Assembly: GCA_040219275.1 (NCBI GenBank)
Contig: JAVJSU010000084.1
Span: 1-35,250 of the forward strand
Direction of reading: 5' to 3'
Length of the DNA: 35,250 nucleotides
From: JAVJSU01 sp040219275
GTDB lineage: Bacteria; Chloroflexota; Anaerolineae; Aggregatilineales; Phototrophicaceae
The notes under the pieces: model-generated
Told to the model about the DNA's origin: nothing
Database searches by the model: none
Seen by the model: only the letters and a program-made list of their open reading frames with translations
Program-made: the position numbers and the translations under genes
Shown here: in pieces, positions 1 through 7,591 of the stretch
How the letters are laid out: each line of letters begins with the position of its first letter
Numbering within the stretch: position 1 is the stretch's first letter

Positions 1-17
1 GTGTGCTCTTCCGATCT
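1..17 (+). other. Illumina adapter remnant (assembly artefact)
   Basis: The first 17 bases, GTGTGCTCTTCCGATCT, are identical to the 3' end of the Illumina TruSeq read-2 adapter. This is not genomic DNA. Genuine sequence starts at about base 18, and the left edge of the window is an untrimmed contig end. The adapter joins directly onto a transposase gene, as expected where assembly stops in a repeat. Confidence 0.95.
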
Positions 18-512
18 TGTCCGCGTTGCTTATTCGCGCGACTCCGTGGCGTGTCTGCAGGATAGAAGTGTTCATCGCATTTTTTCCCCCGCTTTATGAT
101 ACATTTCTTCGCTTTCTGTCTCCTGTTCCGGTAAAGGTGTATCCAATTGGTGGAGAGAGGCGTTGGTGGGCAAGTCGGGCCGTAGATCAAGCACTGTTTT
201 ATAGATTACCTCCTGTTCATCGGCAAGCGCCGCACTGGTCTCGCCTTTTACTACACCTCGCAACAATAACACCACCTGTTGCGGTGTCAAATGCCGCTGT
301 TGAAAGACCGTATTTGTATAAAGGTTATAGACCGTTTGGCACACATTACAGCGATAGACCTCAAGTTTGCTCTTGTGGGTACGTCGAAACAGGTGGACAT
401 CAGTCACATCGGTCTGGCATTTTGGACATTTCAATCCTTCAGGATGAAAGTACTCCAATAGCCAGCTTTCACAGTCTCTTTGATCTAGTAGTTCTGTAAT
501 TGGAAATCTCAT
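18..512 (-). pseudogene. IS1595/ISXO2-type transposase, frameshifted and truncated by the contig end
   Basis: The minus-strand frame from 512 gives a 146-residue protein. Its N-terminus holds a transposase zinc ribbon with two CxxC pairs (CPKC near residue 30, CNVC near residue 55). An HTH-like stretch follows, then the opening of the DDE-type ISXO2 domain, EEMYHKAGEK. The frame closes at 72, just after a run of six A residues in the minus-strand sense (about 80-86). Skipping one A restores a reading that continues as DEHFYPADTPRSRANKQRG up to the adapter, which resembles the usual continuation of this family (PADPPRRRANKRRG, from memory). It is therefore an IS1595-family gene with a +1-type frameshift in a homopolymer. 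The frameshift could be decay, a sequencing error near the contig end, or slippage. The catalytic core is not in the window. Family call is good; functional status unknown. Confidence 0.8.
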
Positions 513-564
513 ATCATCTACTTTAATTCATTCAACTCACACTTTCTAGAGTTGAGCCAAGTTT

Positions 565-1677
565 TTAATCCCCTGAAGCGGTGGCTTTTTGACTGCTGAT
601 TGCCGCGTTGAGGCGTTTGGCTTGGCGGGTGGCACGCCAGCGCATCCACGTACCGACCACGCCCTGCGGGAAGACCATCACCACGATGATGAACAAAAAG
701 CCGAGGATGATTTCCCAACTATCGCCCACATTGATGCGATTATCGCCAATCGTAATCACCAATTCACGCAAGGTCGACTCGCTGACGCGTAATCCCGCCG
801 CGCCGATCACCGGACCGAGAAATGTGCCTACACCGCCGATAATGGTCATTAAAAGTGGTTCCACCGTAAAATTGACCCCCAGTATTTCAGGTCCCACACG
901 TTTACTATTGAGCATAACGTGGAGCATCCCGGCTAAGGAGGCGATCATCCCCGCGACGGTGATGGCGAATAACTTATAGCGGAGTGTGTCATAGCCGATA
1001 GATTTGGCGCGTTCCTCGTTTTCACGAATCGCCAGCATGATCGCACCTGTGGGGGAGTACATCAGGCGGCGGATAAAGAGGAAGACCAGCACACACAAAA
1101 TCAGGCTGATGTAGTAAAAATTTAGTGGGTTGCGCGTGGGTTCGATGAAGGTTGGCATGTCGCTAAAGGTAAAGCCATCTTCCGCGCCTGTGGGACGATA
1201 GCGTGTGAAATAGATGTACACGGCTTCCGCGACGGCTAACGTAAACACGGCGAAATACACCCCGCGCAATCGCAGAGAAACCAGCCCCATTGCAAAGCTC
1301 GCAATGCCGGAAAGGATTAAGCCGCCGACGACACCGAAAATCATCGCTTCGTTTACGCCGAGATCGCTGAATTGGAGCATCACGCCGAGCATGTATCCGC
1401 CGATGCCGAAAAACAGCGCGTGTCCGAAGGAAATTACGCCCGTGAAGCCGAAGATGATGTTATAGCTCATGGCGAGAATGGCGAAGATAAAGATTTGGCT
1501 CAATCGTCCCTGCCACGTCACCGATTGCCCGATGACCATGAAGCGCCGCCCGACCTGCATCCCGAACGGACCATCACCCGTGAACCAGCCAATGGCATGG
1601 GGCAGGACAATCAGCGCGACGAGAATGGCGAGGTATATCCAGTTATTTTGCAAGGTTTTGCGGAGAAGGTTGGTCAT
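565..1677 (-). CDS. livM: Branched-chain amino-acid ABC transporter permease LivM
   Basis: This is one of the two membrane subunits of a Liv/HAAT-type importer and forms the translocation channel in the inner membrane with LivH. The protein is about 370 residues with roughly nine to ten hydrophobic segments. The conserved family stretch MSYNIIFGFTGVISFGHALF lies near residues 70-90, and IGGVGTFLGPVIGAA lies near residue 280 in the part that contacts the ATPase. A TTG at 1683 opens the frame, but AAGGAG lies only 2 bases before it and 8 bases before the ATG at 1677, so I prefer the ATG. It is the last gene of the liv cluster, starting 2 bases after the livH stop. The C-terminus is basic and cytoplasmic. 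Substrate cannot be read from the sequence; amides, urea or branched amino acids are all possible for this family. Confidence 0.93.
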   Translation of the reverse strand: MTNLLRKTLQNNWIYLAILVALIVLPHAIGWFTGDGPFGMQVGRRFMVIGQSVTWQGRLSQIFIFAILAMSYNIIFGFTGVISFGHALFFGIGGYMLGVMLQFSDLGVNEAMIFGVVGGLILSGIASFAMGLVSLRLRGVYFAVFTLAVAEAVYIYFTRYRPTGAEDGFTFSDMPTFIEPTRNPLNFYYISLILCVLVFLFIRRLMYSPTGAIMLAIRENEERAKSIGYDTLRYKLFAITVAGMIASLAGMLHVMLNSKRVGPEILGVNFTVEPLLMTIIGGVGTFLGPVIGAAGLRVSESTLRELVITIGDNRINVGDSWEIILGFLFIIVVMVFPQGVVGTWMRWRATRQAKRLNAAISSQKATASGD

Positions 1678-1679
1678 CG

Positions 1680-2684
1680 TCAACGCTCCTTGCCGAATAA
1701 GCCGCTGGGACGAATGAGCAGAATGATAATCAGTACCAGCATCGGCGTGATACTTGCCCAGACGGGCTGATTGATGTATTGGGTGGCGAATTTGGCGACC
1801 ACAGCGACGGATAAGCCGACGAGGATGCTGGCAATCGCCGTGCCTTCATAACTGCCCAATCCACCGAGCACGACCACCGCAATCGCCGCCAGCAAAAAGG
1901 CATTGCCCATTTCCAGGGATGCGCCGAGAAAGGGTGCGGCAACCCCGCCACCGAGCGCCGCGACTGCCGAGCCGAGCGTAAAGACCAGTGTGAAGACTGC
2001 CCGCACGTTGATTCCGAGTGCTTCTACCATTTCCGCATCTTCCACGCCAGCGCGGATGATTATGCCGATGCGTGTCCGATTGAGGAGCAGGGCGATGGAG
2101 ATAATCAGGGCGATGCCAACCACCACCACAAATGGACGATAGAGCGTGAAGGGTTGCCCGAACACCGTAAAACTACTTTCCAGAATGCTGAAGGTATCCG
2201 TCCAGTTGCGCGGACGCACGCCCCAGATGGATTTGACGATTTCCAGCATGACCAGTGCCACGCCGAACGTGAGTACCAGTTGAAACAGCGGACGCACGTA
2301 CAGGGGGCGGAGCAACACGCGCTCCAAAATCCAACCCATGATCGCGCCAATCATCGTTGCGCCGATGAGCGAAAGGACGAAGCGAATATTCGGGTCGGGG
2401 ATAATATCGATTAAGCCGGTTGCATGGTGAATCTCATAGCCGATATACGCGCCGATCATGAAAAATGCGCCCTGTGCGAAGTTGAGAATGTCCATCAAAC
2501 CGAAGACGATGGATAAACCGGAGGCGACTAGAAATAACAACATCCCCTGAAATAAGCCGGACATAATCGTAATGGCGAAGTCGCCTGCATCGCCTGTCGT
2601 CACAAAGCTGAAGACCAGCAACGCCAGTGTGATTCCGGCGACGATGACGAGCGTCACTTTGCGTTCTTCTGTCATAGTGTTCAT
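1680..2684 (-). CDS. livH: Branched-chain amino-acid ABC transporter permease LivH
   Basis: Second membrane subunit of the Liv-type importer, 334 residues with about eight to nine hydrophobic helices. Family hallmarks are GLSIVFGLMDILNFAQGAFF near residues 57-76 and a conserved loop VVLGGLGSYEGTAIASILVG near residue 272. The N-terminus (about 15 residues, MNTMTEERK) is charged and slightly longer than usual. AAGGA lies about 7 bases before the ATG. It starts 9 bases after the livF stop and is followed immediately by livM, so co-transcription and probable translational coupling are expected. Nothing looks damaged. Confidence 0.93.
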   Translation of the reverse strand: MNTMTEERKVTLVIVAGITLALLVFSFVTTGDAGDFAITIMSGLFQGMLLFLVASGLSIVFGLMDILNFAQGAFFMIGAYIGYEIHHATGLIDIIPDPNIRFVLSLIGATMIGAIMGWILERVLLRPLYVRPLFQLVLTFGVALVMLEIVKSIWGVRPRNWTDTFSILESSFTVFGQPFTLYRPFVVVVGIALIISIALLLNRTRIGIIIRAGVEDAEMVEALGINVRAVFTLVFTLGSAVAALGGGVAAPFLGASLEMGNAFLLAAIAVVVLGGLGSYEGTAIASILVGLSVAVVAKFATQYINQPVWASITPMLVLIIILLIRPSGLFGKER

Positions 2685-2693
2685 AGAGTTTCC

Positions 2694-3410
2694 TTAAGCC
2701 ACGCCCAGATAGCGTTGGATGAGTGCTTTATCACCGATAAGATCGCGCATTGCACCGTGCACCGGGCTGTGTCCATCGTCGATAATCACATAATGATCCG
2801 CGAGTTTGCTTGCCATCGTGAAGTTCTGCTCCACGAGTAAGATGGTCGTTTGTTTGGAGAGGATGCGTATGGCTTCCATGAGTTGCTCGATAATCACCGG
2901 CGCGAGACCTTCGCTCGGTTCGTCGATCAGCAAAAGTTTGTTATCCGGCACCAGCGCCCGTGCAATCGAGAGCATCTGTTGTTGCCCGCCAGAAAGATTG
3001 CCACCGGGGAGGTGATAAAGGCGTTTTAAATCCGGGAATAGCTCGAAAATGAGGTCGGATTTTGCGTCAAGATCACCACGTTTACGCTCGGCGATTTCCA
3101 GATTTTCCCGCACGGAAAGCTCTTTAAAGACGGCGCGATGCTCCGGCACATAACCGATGCCCATTTGTGCAATGTGAAAAGGACGCTTGCCACCGATGGG
3201 TTGCCCGTCAAAGATAATCTGTCCCTGACCTGGCGGATTTAAACCCATGATGCTCCGTAGGGTGGTGGTTTTGCCCGCGCCGTTGCGCCCCAAAAGTACC
3301 GTGATGCTCCCCTGTGTGACGCTCACGGAAACGCCTTCGAGGATGTGAAATTGCCCGATGAAGGTGTGGATGTCCTCCACTTTGAGCATGATGTTGTCCG
3401 TCTCCGTCAT
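2694..3410 (-). CDS. livF: Branched-chain amino-acid ABC transporter ATPase LivF
   Basis: One of the paired ATPases that power Liv-type import at the cytoplasmic face. It has 238 residues, the usual LivF size. Walker A is GRNGAGKTT near residue 40, the ABC signature LSGGQQQ is near residue 139, Walker B with catalytic Glu is LLLIDEPSEGL near residue 160, and the switch His region follows (ILLVEQNF). Its ATG overlaps the livG stop by four bases (ATGA), and GGAGG precedes it, so translation is probably coupled to livG. No anomaly seen. Confidence 0.95.
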   Translation of the reverse strand: MTETDNIMLKVEDIHTFIGQFHILEGVSVSVTQGSITVLLGRNGAGKTTTLRSIMGLNPPGQGQIIFDGQPIGGKRPFHIAQMGIGYVPEHRAVFKELSVRENLEIAERKRGDLDAKSDLIFELFPDLKRLYHLPGGNLSGGQQQMLSIARALVPDNKLLLIDEPSEGLAPVIIEQLMEAIRILSKQTTILLVEQNFTMASKLADHYVIIDDGHSPVHGAMRDLIGDKALIQRYLGVA

Positions 3411-4195
3411 GATGATCCTCCGCGCATATCATCGAATGTGCCGTACATATCGCCCAGATAAACCTGTTGCACCGTCGCATCATTGGCGATGTCTTCCGGC
3501 GTGCCTTCTGCTAATAATTTTCCGTGATTCATCACCGTGATGCGATCCGAGACATTCATGACCACGTTCATATTGTGTTCCACGAGAATCAGCGTTTTAT
3601 TGCCTGCACGCCGGACGTTATCAATCGTCGCCATCAGTTCCGGCACTTGCTCGGATGCCATGCCCGCTGTGGGTTCGTCGAGTAGGAGAAGCTCAGGATC
3701 AGGGGCGAGCAAAATCGCCAGTTCGAGCTTACGTTTGCCACCATGCGGGAGCACATTCGCCGGATACGCCGCCATATCGCTCAAGCCGACCATTTCCAGC
3801 ACGGTCATTGAGCGCGTGACAAAATCCATAAATGAATCTGCCCGCCGGAAGAAGCTAAAATTCACAGTGCCCATCGCCTGAGCGGCGAGGCGAACATTTT
3901 CCAGCACGGTCAGGTTGGGGAAGAGGTTGGTGATTTGATAGGAGCGGGACATGCCGAGATGGGCGCGACGATGCAACGGGGCAGAGGTAATGTCCTGTCC
4001 TTTGAAGAACACCGTGCCACTCGTCGGCGGGTAGATGCCACTCAGCAGGTTGAAAAATGTTGTTTTGCCTGCGCCGTTCGGTCCGATGATGGCGTGGGTA
4101 CTGCCACGCTCCACCTGCAAGCTGACATCATCTACCGCCACCAGACCGCCAAATTGTTTGCGTAAATTGCGTGCTTCTAAAATAAAATCGTTCAT
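3407..4195 (-). CDS. livG: Branched-chain amino-acid ABC transporter ATPase LivG
   Basis: Partner ATPase to LivF, 262 residues. Walker A is GPNGAGKTTFFNLLSG near residues 39-54. The signature region is LPHGGKRKLELAILL, a typical LivG variant without a strict LSGGQ. Walker B is LLLLDEPTAGM, and the switch His is in ILVEHNMNVVM. The C-terminal extension (about 20 residues after VYLGDMYGTF) is in the usual LivG position. There is no good Shine-Dalgarno sequence before the ATG at 4195, so initiation may rely on a weak or leaderless start. The 97-base gap to the upstream gene holds a 12-base palindrome (4278-4289) and could carry its own promoter. Confidence 0.95.
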   Translation of the reverse strand: MNDFILEARNLRKQFGGLVAVDDVSLQVERGSTHAIIGPNGAGKTTFFNLLSGIYPPTSGTVFFKGQDITSAPLHRRAHLGMSRSYQITNLFPNLTVLENVRLAAQAMGTVNFSFFRRADSFMDFVTRSMTVLEMVGLSDMAAYPANVLPHGGKRKLELAILLAPDPELLLLDEPTAGMASEQVPELMATIDNVRRAGNKTLILVEHNMNVVMNVSDRITVMNHGKLLAEGTPEDIANDATVQQVYLGDMYGTFDDMRGGSS

Positions 4196-4277
4196 AAGTC
4201 TGTTTTACCAACTATGCAGTTAAAAAAGTTCGGTGTGACCTGATACCCTATTTTATAGGCTTGACTTTCCCTTTACG

Positions 4278-4289
4278 AATACGCGTATT
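4278..4289. repeat. 12-bp perfect palindrome upstream of livG
   Basis: AATACGCGTATT is its own reverse complement. It lies between the stop of the kinase-like gene and the livG start, about 83 bases before livG. It could be an operator half-site pair or chance; no second copy was noticed near the other promoters. Confidence 0.3.
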
Positions 4290-4292
4290 GCC

Positions 4293-5450
4293 TCACAAAT
4301 TAAAGGTGTAGGTTTCGATGCGCTGTGGAAAAATCACCTCATCATAATCAGGATACAGTTGTTCTAAGCGTGCCTGTGCCTGTAAGGGCGGATAGGTTTT
4401 TTCTTTGGTCGTCTGCCAATGGTACTCTGCCGGATCAATCCAGATATACGGGTTTAGAAAGTCGGATTGAACACGATATAAAAGTTGCCCGAAAGCACTT
4501 CTTGGTAAATCGGACTGCCCGATGAGTTGTGCGAGACGATCTAGCCACGGGATTGTTGTGTCCGGTGCGATATCGTCAGCATCAACCCTTAGATGGGTCT
4601 GTATGATTTCTGCCGTTACCCCATGATGCACCAGAATGGAAGCCAGCGTGCGTGCACCGATCTGCGCGTAATAGCCATAATCCAACACGATAGGCACATA
4701 GTAGGCTCGTTCCGGTTGATCCGGTATTTCGTGAATTAAAGGCTGTCCATCTGCGCCGATCAAACTACCGCCATTCCCGCCATGAGCATCGGCAACACTT
4801 ACGCCGAGCGTGGCTAACGCGGATTCCAGCAGTGCGCCGGATTCCTTTGCCATGCGCTGATTGATCTGTGGTTTATTGAATGCGCGTACTTCCGGGAGCA
4901 GTTGACAATGCAAACTCGCGGGATAGCCACCCGCCTGTGCAATCTCGCCATCGGGTTCATAGAAGACCAATTTTGTTGTATGGCGTGGCATCAAAAACAG
5001 ATCAGAGAGCAATAGTGGATACTCGGTGTTGCGGATGGGTTCACCGCCAGCGTTCAGGTGTACGTCGAACTCATGAAAGGCATCCGGTTGTGCCACGATA
5101 TTGCGTACATGATGTTCCGGCACGAGGCGCAAAACACGTCGTTGTCGCTGTTGATTATCCGGATCGTCTTTATGACCGAGCACAATGGCATAGCCACCAT
5201 GTCCCATTACCTGCACATTCTCAAACCCATACCGATAAGCGATCAGGGTCAGCAATTCGATTAATGATAGGTCTTCACCCCCGAAGCGCAGGGATTTGTC
5301 CCGGATGCGGTCAAAAATCGTAGCGACCTGTGGCACCTGTACGGCGGCGCTAAACAAAAATTCATCATCAAGCATCCGGCGATAATGAGAGATGATGTTA
5401 TGAATCTGAGTTGAGAGTGTTTCTAAGTGCGGCAGAATTCGACGCGGCAT
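4293..5450 (-). CDS. Unknown protein with protein-kinase-like fold signatures
   Basis: A 385-residue cytoplasmic protein with no signal peptide or membrane segment; I do not recognise its family. Four stretches fall in the order and spacing of a kinase or aminoglycoside-phosphotransferase fold. GHGGYAIVLG (residues 83-92) looks like a glycine-rich loop. RVLRLVP (105-111) sits where the VAxK strand should be, with Arg in place of the ATP-binding Lys. DAHGGNGG (221-228) resembles a catalytic loop of the HGxN type. IVLDYGYY (254-261) resembles the DFG metal-binding motif. Residues 1-60 are helical and 290-385 form a distinct C-terminal part. It lies between livK and livG, 106 bases downstream of livK and beyond a terminator. 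The kinase reading is my inference from motif order. It may be an atypical kinase or pseudokinase, or an unrelated protein with coincidental motifs. No Shine-Dalgarno sequence is clear at the ATG. Confidence 0.6.
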   Translation of the reverse strand: MPRRILPHLETLSTQIHNIISHYRRMLDDEFLFSAAVQVPQVATIFDRIRDKSLRFGGEDLSLIELLTLIAYRYGFENVQVMGHGGYAIVLGHKDDPDNQQRQRRVLRLVPEHHVRNIVAQPDAFHEFDVHLNAGGEPIRNTEYPLLLSDLFLMPRHTTKLVFYEPDGEIAQAGGYPASLHCQLLPEVRAFNKPQINQRMAKESGALLESALATLGVSVADAHGGNGGSLIGADGQPLIHEIPDQPERAYYVPIVLDYGYYAQIGARTLASILVHHGVTAEIIQTHLRVDADDIAPDTTIPWLDRLAQLIGQSDLPRSAFGQLLYRVQSDFLNPYIWIDPAEYHWQTTKEKTYPPLQAQARLEQLYPDYDEVIFPQRIETYTFNL

Positions 5451-5495
5451 ATAAGATTTCTTATAGTCATATAGAAAAATAGATATTCAGATCAA

Positions 5496-5530
5496 TAAAT
5501 AAACAAAAGGAGGCATCCGAGGACACCTCC
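5496..5530 (-). terminator. Rho-independent terminator after livK
   Basis: On the minus strand GGAGGTGTCC and GGATGCCTCC (5509-5530) form a 10-bp stem with two G-U pairs and a 2-base loop. A T-rich tract TTTTGTTTATTTATT follows (about 5508-5494). It begins 26 bases after the livK stop. It probably lowers transcription into the downstream kinase-like gene and livGFHM, which would give the usual excess of binding protein over transporter. Confidence 0.75.
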
Positions 5531-5556
5531 CAGAAAAGTCTAGCTAAGAAAGCTGT

Positions 5557-6798
5557 TTAGCCTTCGTCTTCCATCATTTCACAACGATCTTCGACGACAC
5601 ATGGCGGCGCAACATCTTCTGCTGAAGCTTCCGCGACCAGTTCATAGTAACGGAATTCAGGGTCATCGAGATTAGTCAGGCGCACCAGATACATCGGGAC
5701 AAGCGCCTGATGATCTTCTGCACGGATGGTGTATGTGCCTTTCGGTCCGTCAAATTCAAGACCTTCCAACGCGGGGACCATCACATCTGGCAGTGTGTCG
5801 CCTTCGGTGGCTTCTACACCAGCAACCAGCGCCTGTGCGGTAGCGAATGCACATTCGGTGAACAGATCCGGCACATCGCCATCATATTCTTCGATGTGGC
5901 GTTCGACCATCCAATCGTTGATTTCGTTGTCGGGCAGGGTGTAGTGATACACAATCCAGCCGAGCGAACCAATCAGGTTTTCCGGCACGAGGAAGGGCAT
6001 AAAGTCATTGGAGTTGAATGCCTGAAGCACGGTAATGTTATCCAGCACACCCATTTCACCGATTTGCTGAAGCAAGTTGATGGTGGTGCTTCCTGCCCAG
6101 ATGACGATGAGTCCGTCTGCGTCGGTATCGAGCACTTCTTGTAGATAGGGGGTGAAGTCTGTTGCATCAAGCGGGACGAGGATGGTATCACGCACGAAGG
6201 TGATGCCCTGTGATTCCAGCGCGAATTCTGCGGCGGCGGCACTGCTTGTACCGAAGGCATAATCTGCGGCGAATTGGACAAAGTTGGTACCACCCGCGAT
6301 TTCTTCCGCTAACGGTGCAATCGTCAGGAAATCCTGATAGGTGTTACGGCAGATACGGAAGGTGTTTTCGTTGAAGTTCTCACCGGTGATATTCGGTGCG
6401 GCGGCAGGACCAGCCAACAAAATCACGTCGAAATCTGCGGCGAGTTGTTGCAAGCCGAGGGTCGCGCCGGAGCTTACCGTACCGACGAGGATTTCTACGC
6501 CTTCTTCGGTGATGAGTTCACGGGCTTGTTCGAGGGTTACGTCAGGATCACTGCCGTTGTCACGGACGATGACTTCCACTGGACGACCTGCGATTTCCAT
6601 TGACCCGTCGGTGGCATATTCCAAGCCAAGCATGAAGCCGTTGTTCAGTTCAACACCATAGACGGCAAGCCCACTGGAAAAATCAGTCAACAGACCGATC
6701 TTCAACACGTCTTCGTCATCCTGCGCCATGCTAACACTTGCGGTCAGGCTGGAAACAAGCAGGACGAGAAGCAACACAATCGTTAACTTACGTTTCAT
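5557..6798 (-). CDS. livK: Branched-chain amino-acid ABC transporter substrate-binding protein
   Basis: Extracytoplasmic receptor of the Liv-type importer (periplasmic-binding-protein type 1, Peripla_BP_6-like). It has 413 residues. Residues 1-25 are a signal peptide (MKRK, a leucine/valine-rich core, then SVSMAQ), without an obvious lipobox Cys after the core. The mature part opens with LKIGLLTDFSSGLAVYG, the family start, and continues with the typical VEVIVRDNGSDPDVTLEQAR and LVGTVSSGATLGLQQ stretches lining the ligand cleft. The C-terminus has two Cys (CVVEDRC) that may form a disulfide, and an acidic tail. TAAGGAG lies about 8 bases before the ATG. It is followed by its own terminator. 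The ligand is not predictable. Confidence 0.93.
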   Translation of the reverse strand: MKRKLTIVLLLVLLVSSLTASVSMAQDDEDVLKIGLLTDFSSGLAVYGVELNNGFMLGLEYATDGSMEIAGRPVEVIVRDNGSDPDVTLEQARELITEEGVEILVGTVSSGATLGLQQLAADFDVILLAGPAAAPNITGENFNENTFRICRNTYQDFLTIAPLAEEIAGGTNFVQFAADYAFGTSSAAAAEFALESQGITFVRDTILVPLDATDFTPYLQEVLDTDADGLIVIWAGSTTINLLQQIGEMGVLDNITVLQAFNSNDFMPFLVPENLIGSLGWIVYHYTLPDNEINDWMVERHIEEYDGDVPDLFTECAFATAQALVAGVEATEGDTLPDVMVPALEGLEFDGPKGTYTIRAEDHQALVPMYLVRLTNLDDPEFRYYELVAEASAEDVAPPCVVEDRCEMMEDEG

Positions 6799-6886
6799 TA
6801 TATGTTCTCCTTAGAAAAATCTAATTTTTTATACTCACTTGCCAATGCTGATGTTGCACGGCAAGATCATAAACAAGGATAGGTGA

Positions 6887-7285
6887 TTATTCCGGCGCGA
6901 TGACCACTGCTTCACCCTCAAGTACAATTTTGCCGTCTTGATTGGTGCAGGTGGTACTTAGCGTGCCAATGCGTTTGTCATCTCGATAAGCGATGACTTC
7001 CACTGTGGCGGTAATTTCATCGCCGATATATACAGGTGCTTTGAATTTCATCGTCTGGCTGAGATAAATTGTGCCGAGACCGGGTAATTCTGTGCCGAGT
7101 ATGCCGGAAATCATGCTCGCTGTAAGCATTCCATGCGCGATAGGACGCTCAAACACGGTTGTTGCGGCATATTCAGAATCAAGATGAATGGGGTTGTGAT
7201 CGCCGGAAACATCTGCGAAGGCTTGCACATCGTTCGATGTAAAGATTCGCGTCCGGCTAGCGGTAGCGCCAATGGTGAGTGCCAA
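6887..7285 (-). CDS. MaoC-family (R)-specific enoyl-CoA hydratase
   Basis: A 132-residue single-hotdog protein of the MaoC/PhaJ family, which hydrates trans-2-enoyl-CoA to (R)-3-hydroxyacyl-CoA. The hydratase-2 signature is complete: FADVSGDHNPIHLDSEYAA, with catalytic Asp29 and His34. A later AHGML stretch matches the family. The frame opens with TTG at 7285, 5-6 bases after GGGGGAA; there is no better ATG. Its stop lies 88 bases before the livK start on the same strand, so it may be the first gene of the liv transcript. A link to branched-chain acyl-CoA breakdown is plausible but inferred. Some MaoC proteins act on other CoA esters. Confidence 0.9.
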   Translation of the reverse strand: MALTIGATASRTRIFTSNDVQAFADVSGDHNPIHLDSEYAATTVFERPIAHGMLTASMISGILGTELPGLGTIYLSQTMKFKAPVYIGDEITATVEVIAYRDDKRIGTLSTTCTNQDGKIVLEGEAVVIAPE

Positions 7286-7591
7286 TAGATTCCCCCTCTA
7301 AGCACGCAATTTTTATAACGGCATAATAATCAAACTGCCGTTAGATAACTTCAAAACAGTATAGCGCGTTTCCGCTCAATCCGAAAGAAAATTGGACTGA
7401 ATCACCAATTGCTGTTTGTTACATGAGAAAAATAGTGCGATCATGGCGTGTCAATGCGCCAATACTGAGGAAACAGGCGCATGATTGCCTTACGCTTTGT
7501 GAATACTCTACAATTCTTAAGTTCATTTTTATTTCATTTACAGCACATTCGATTACAATAACGTCCTTAGACCGCAAAGTGAGGTTACGTT
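7286..7591. promoter_or_regulatory. Divergent intergenic region (MaoC gene / EEP gene)
   Basis: This 306-base AT-rich spacer separates two divergent genes and should hold both promoters. For the minus-strand gene, TATACT (complement of 7358-7363) is a good -10 candidate with only a weak -35 about 17 bases upstream. AACGGCA (7317-7323) and TGCCGTT (7336-7342) form a 7-bp inverted repeat downstream of it, a possible operator or leader hairpin. For the plus strand I see AT-rich sequence at 7520-7560 but no convincing -35/-10 pair. No gene is apparent. Confidence 0.35.

Noticed and set aside
532..555. TCAACTC / GAGTTGA hairpin between livM and the IS1595 gene as a livM terminator
   Set aside because: The stem is only 7 bp with a 10-base loop and no T tract follows on the minus strand, so a terminator call is not supported.
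589..979. Plus-strand ORFs across livM (67 and 123 codons)
   Set aside because: They are antisense shadows of a clear transporter gene and have no ribosome site or recognisable sequence.
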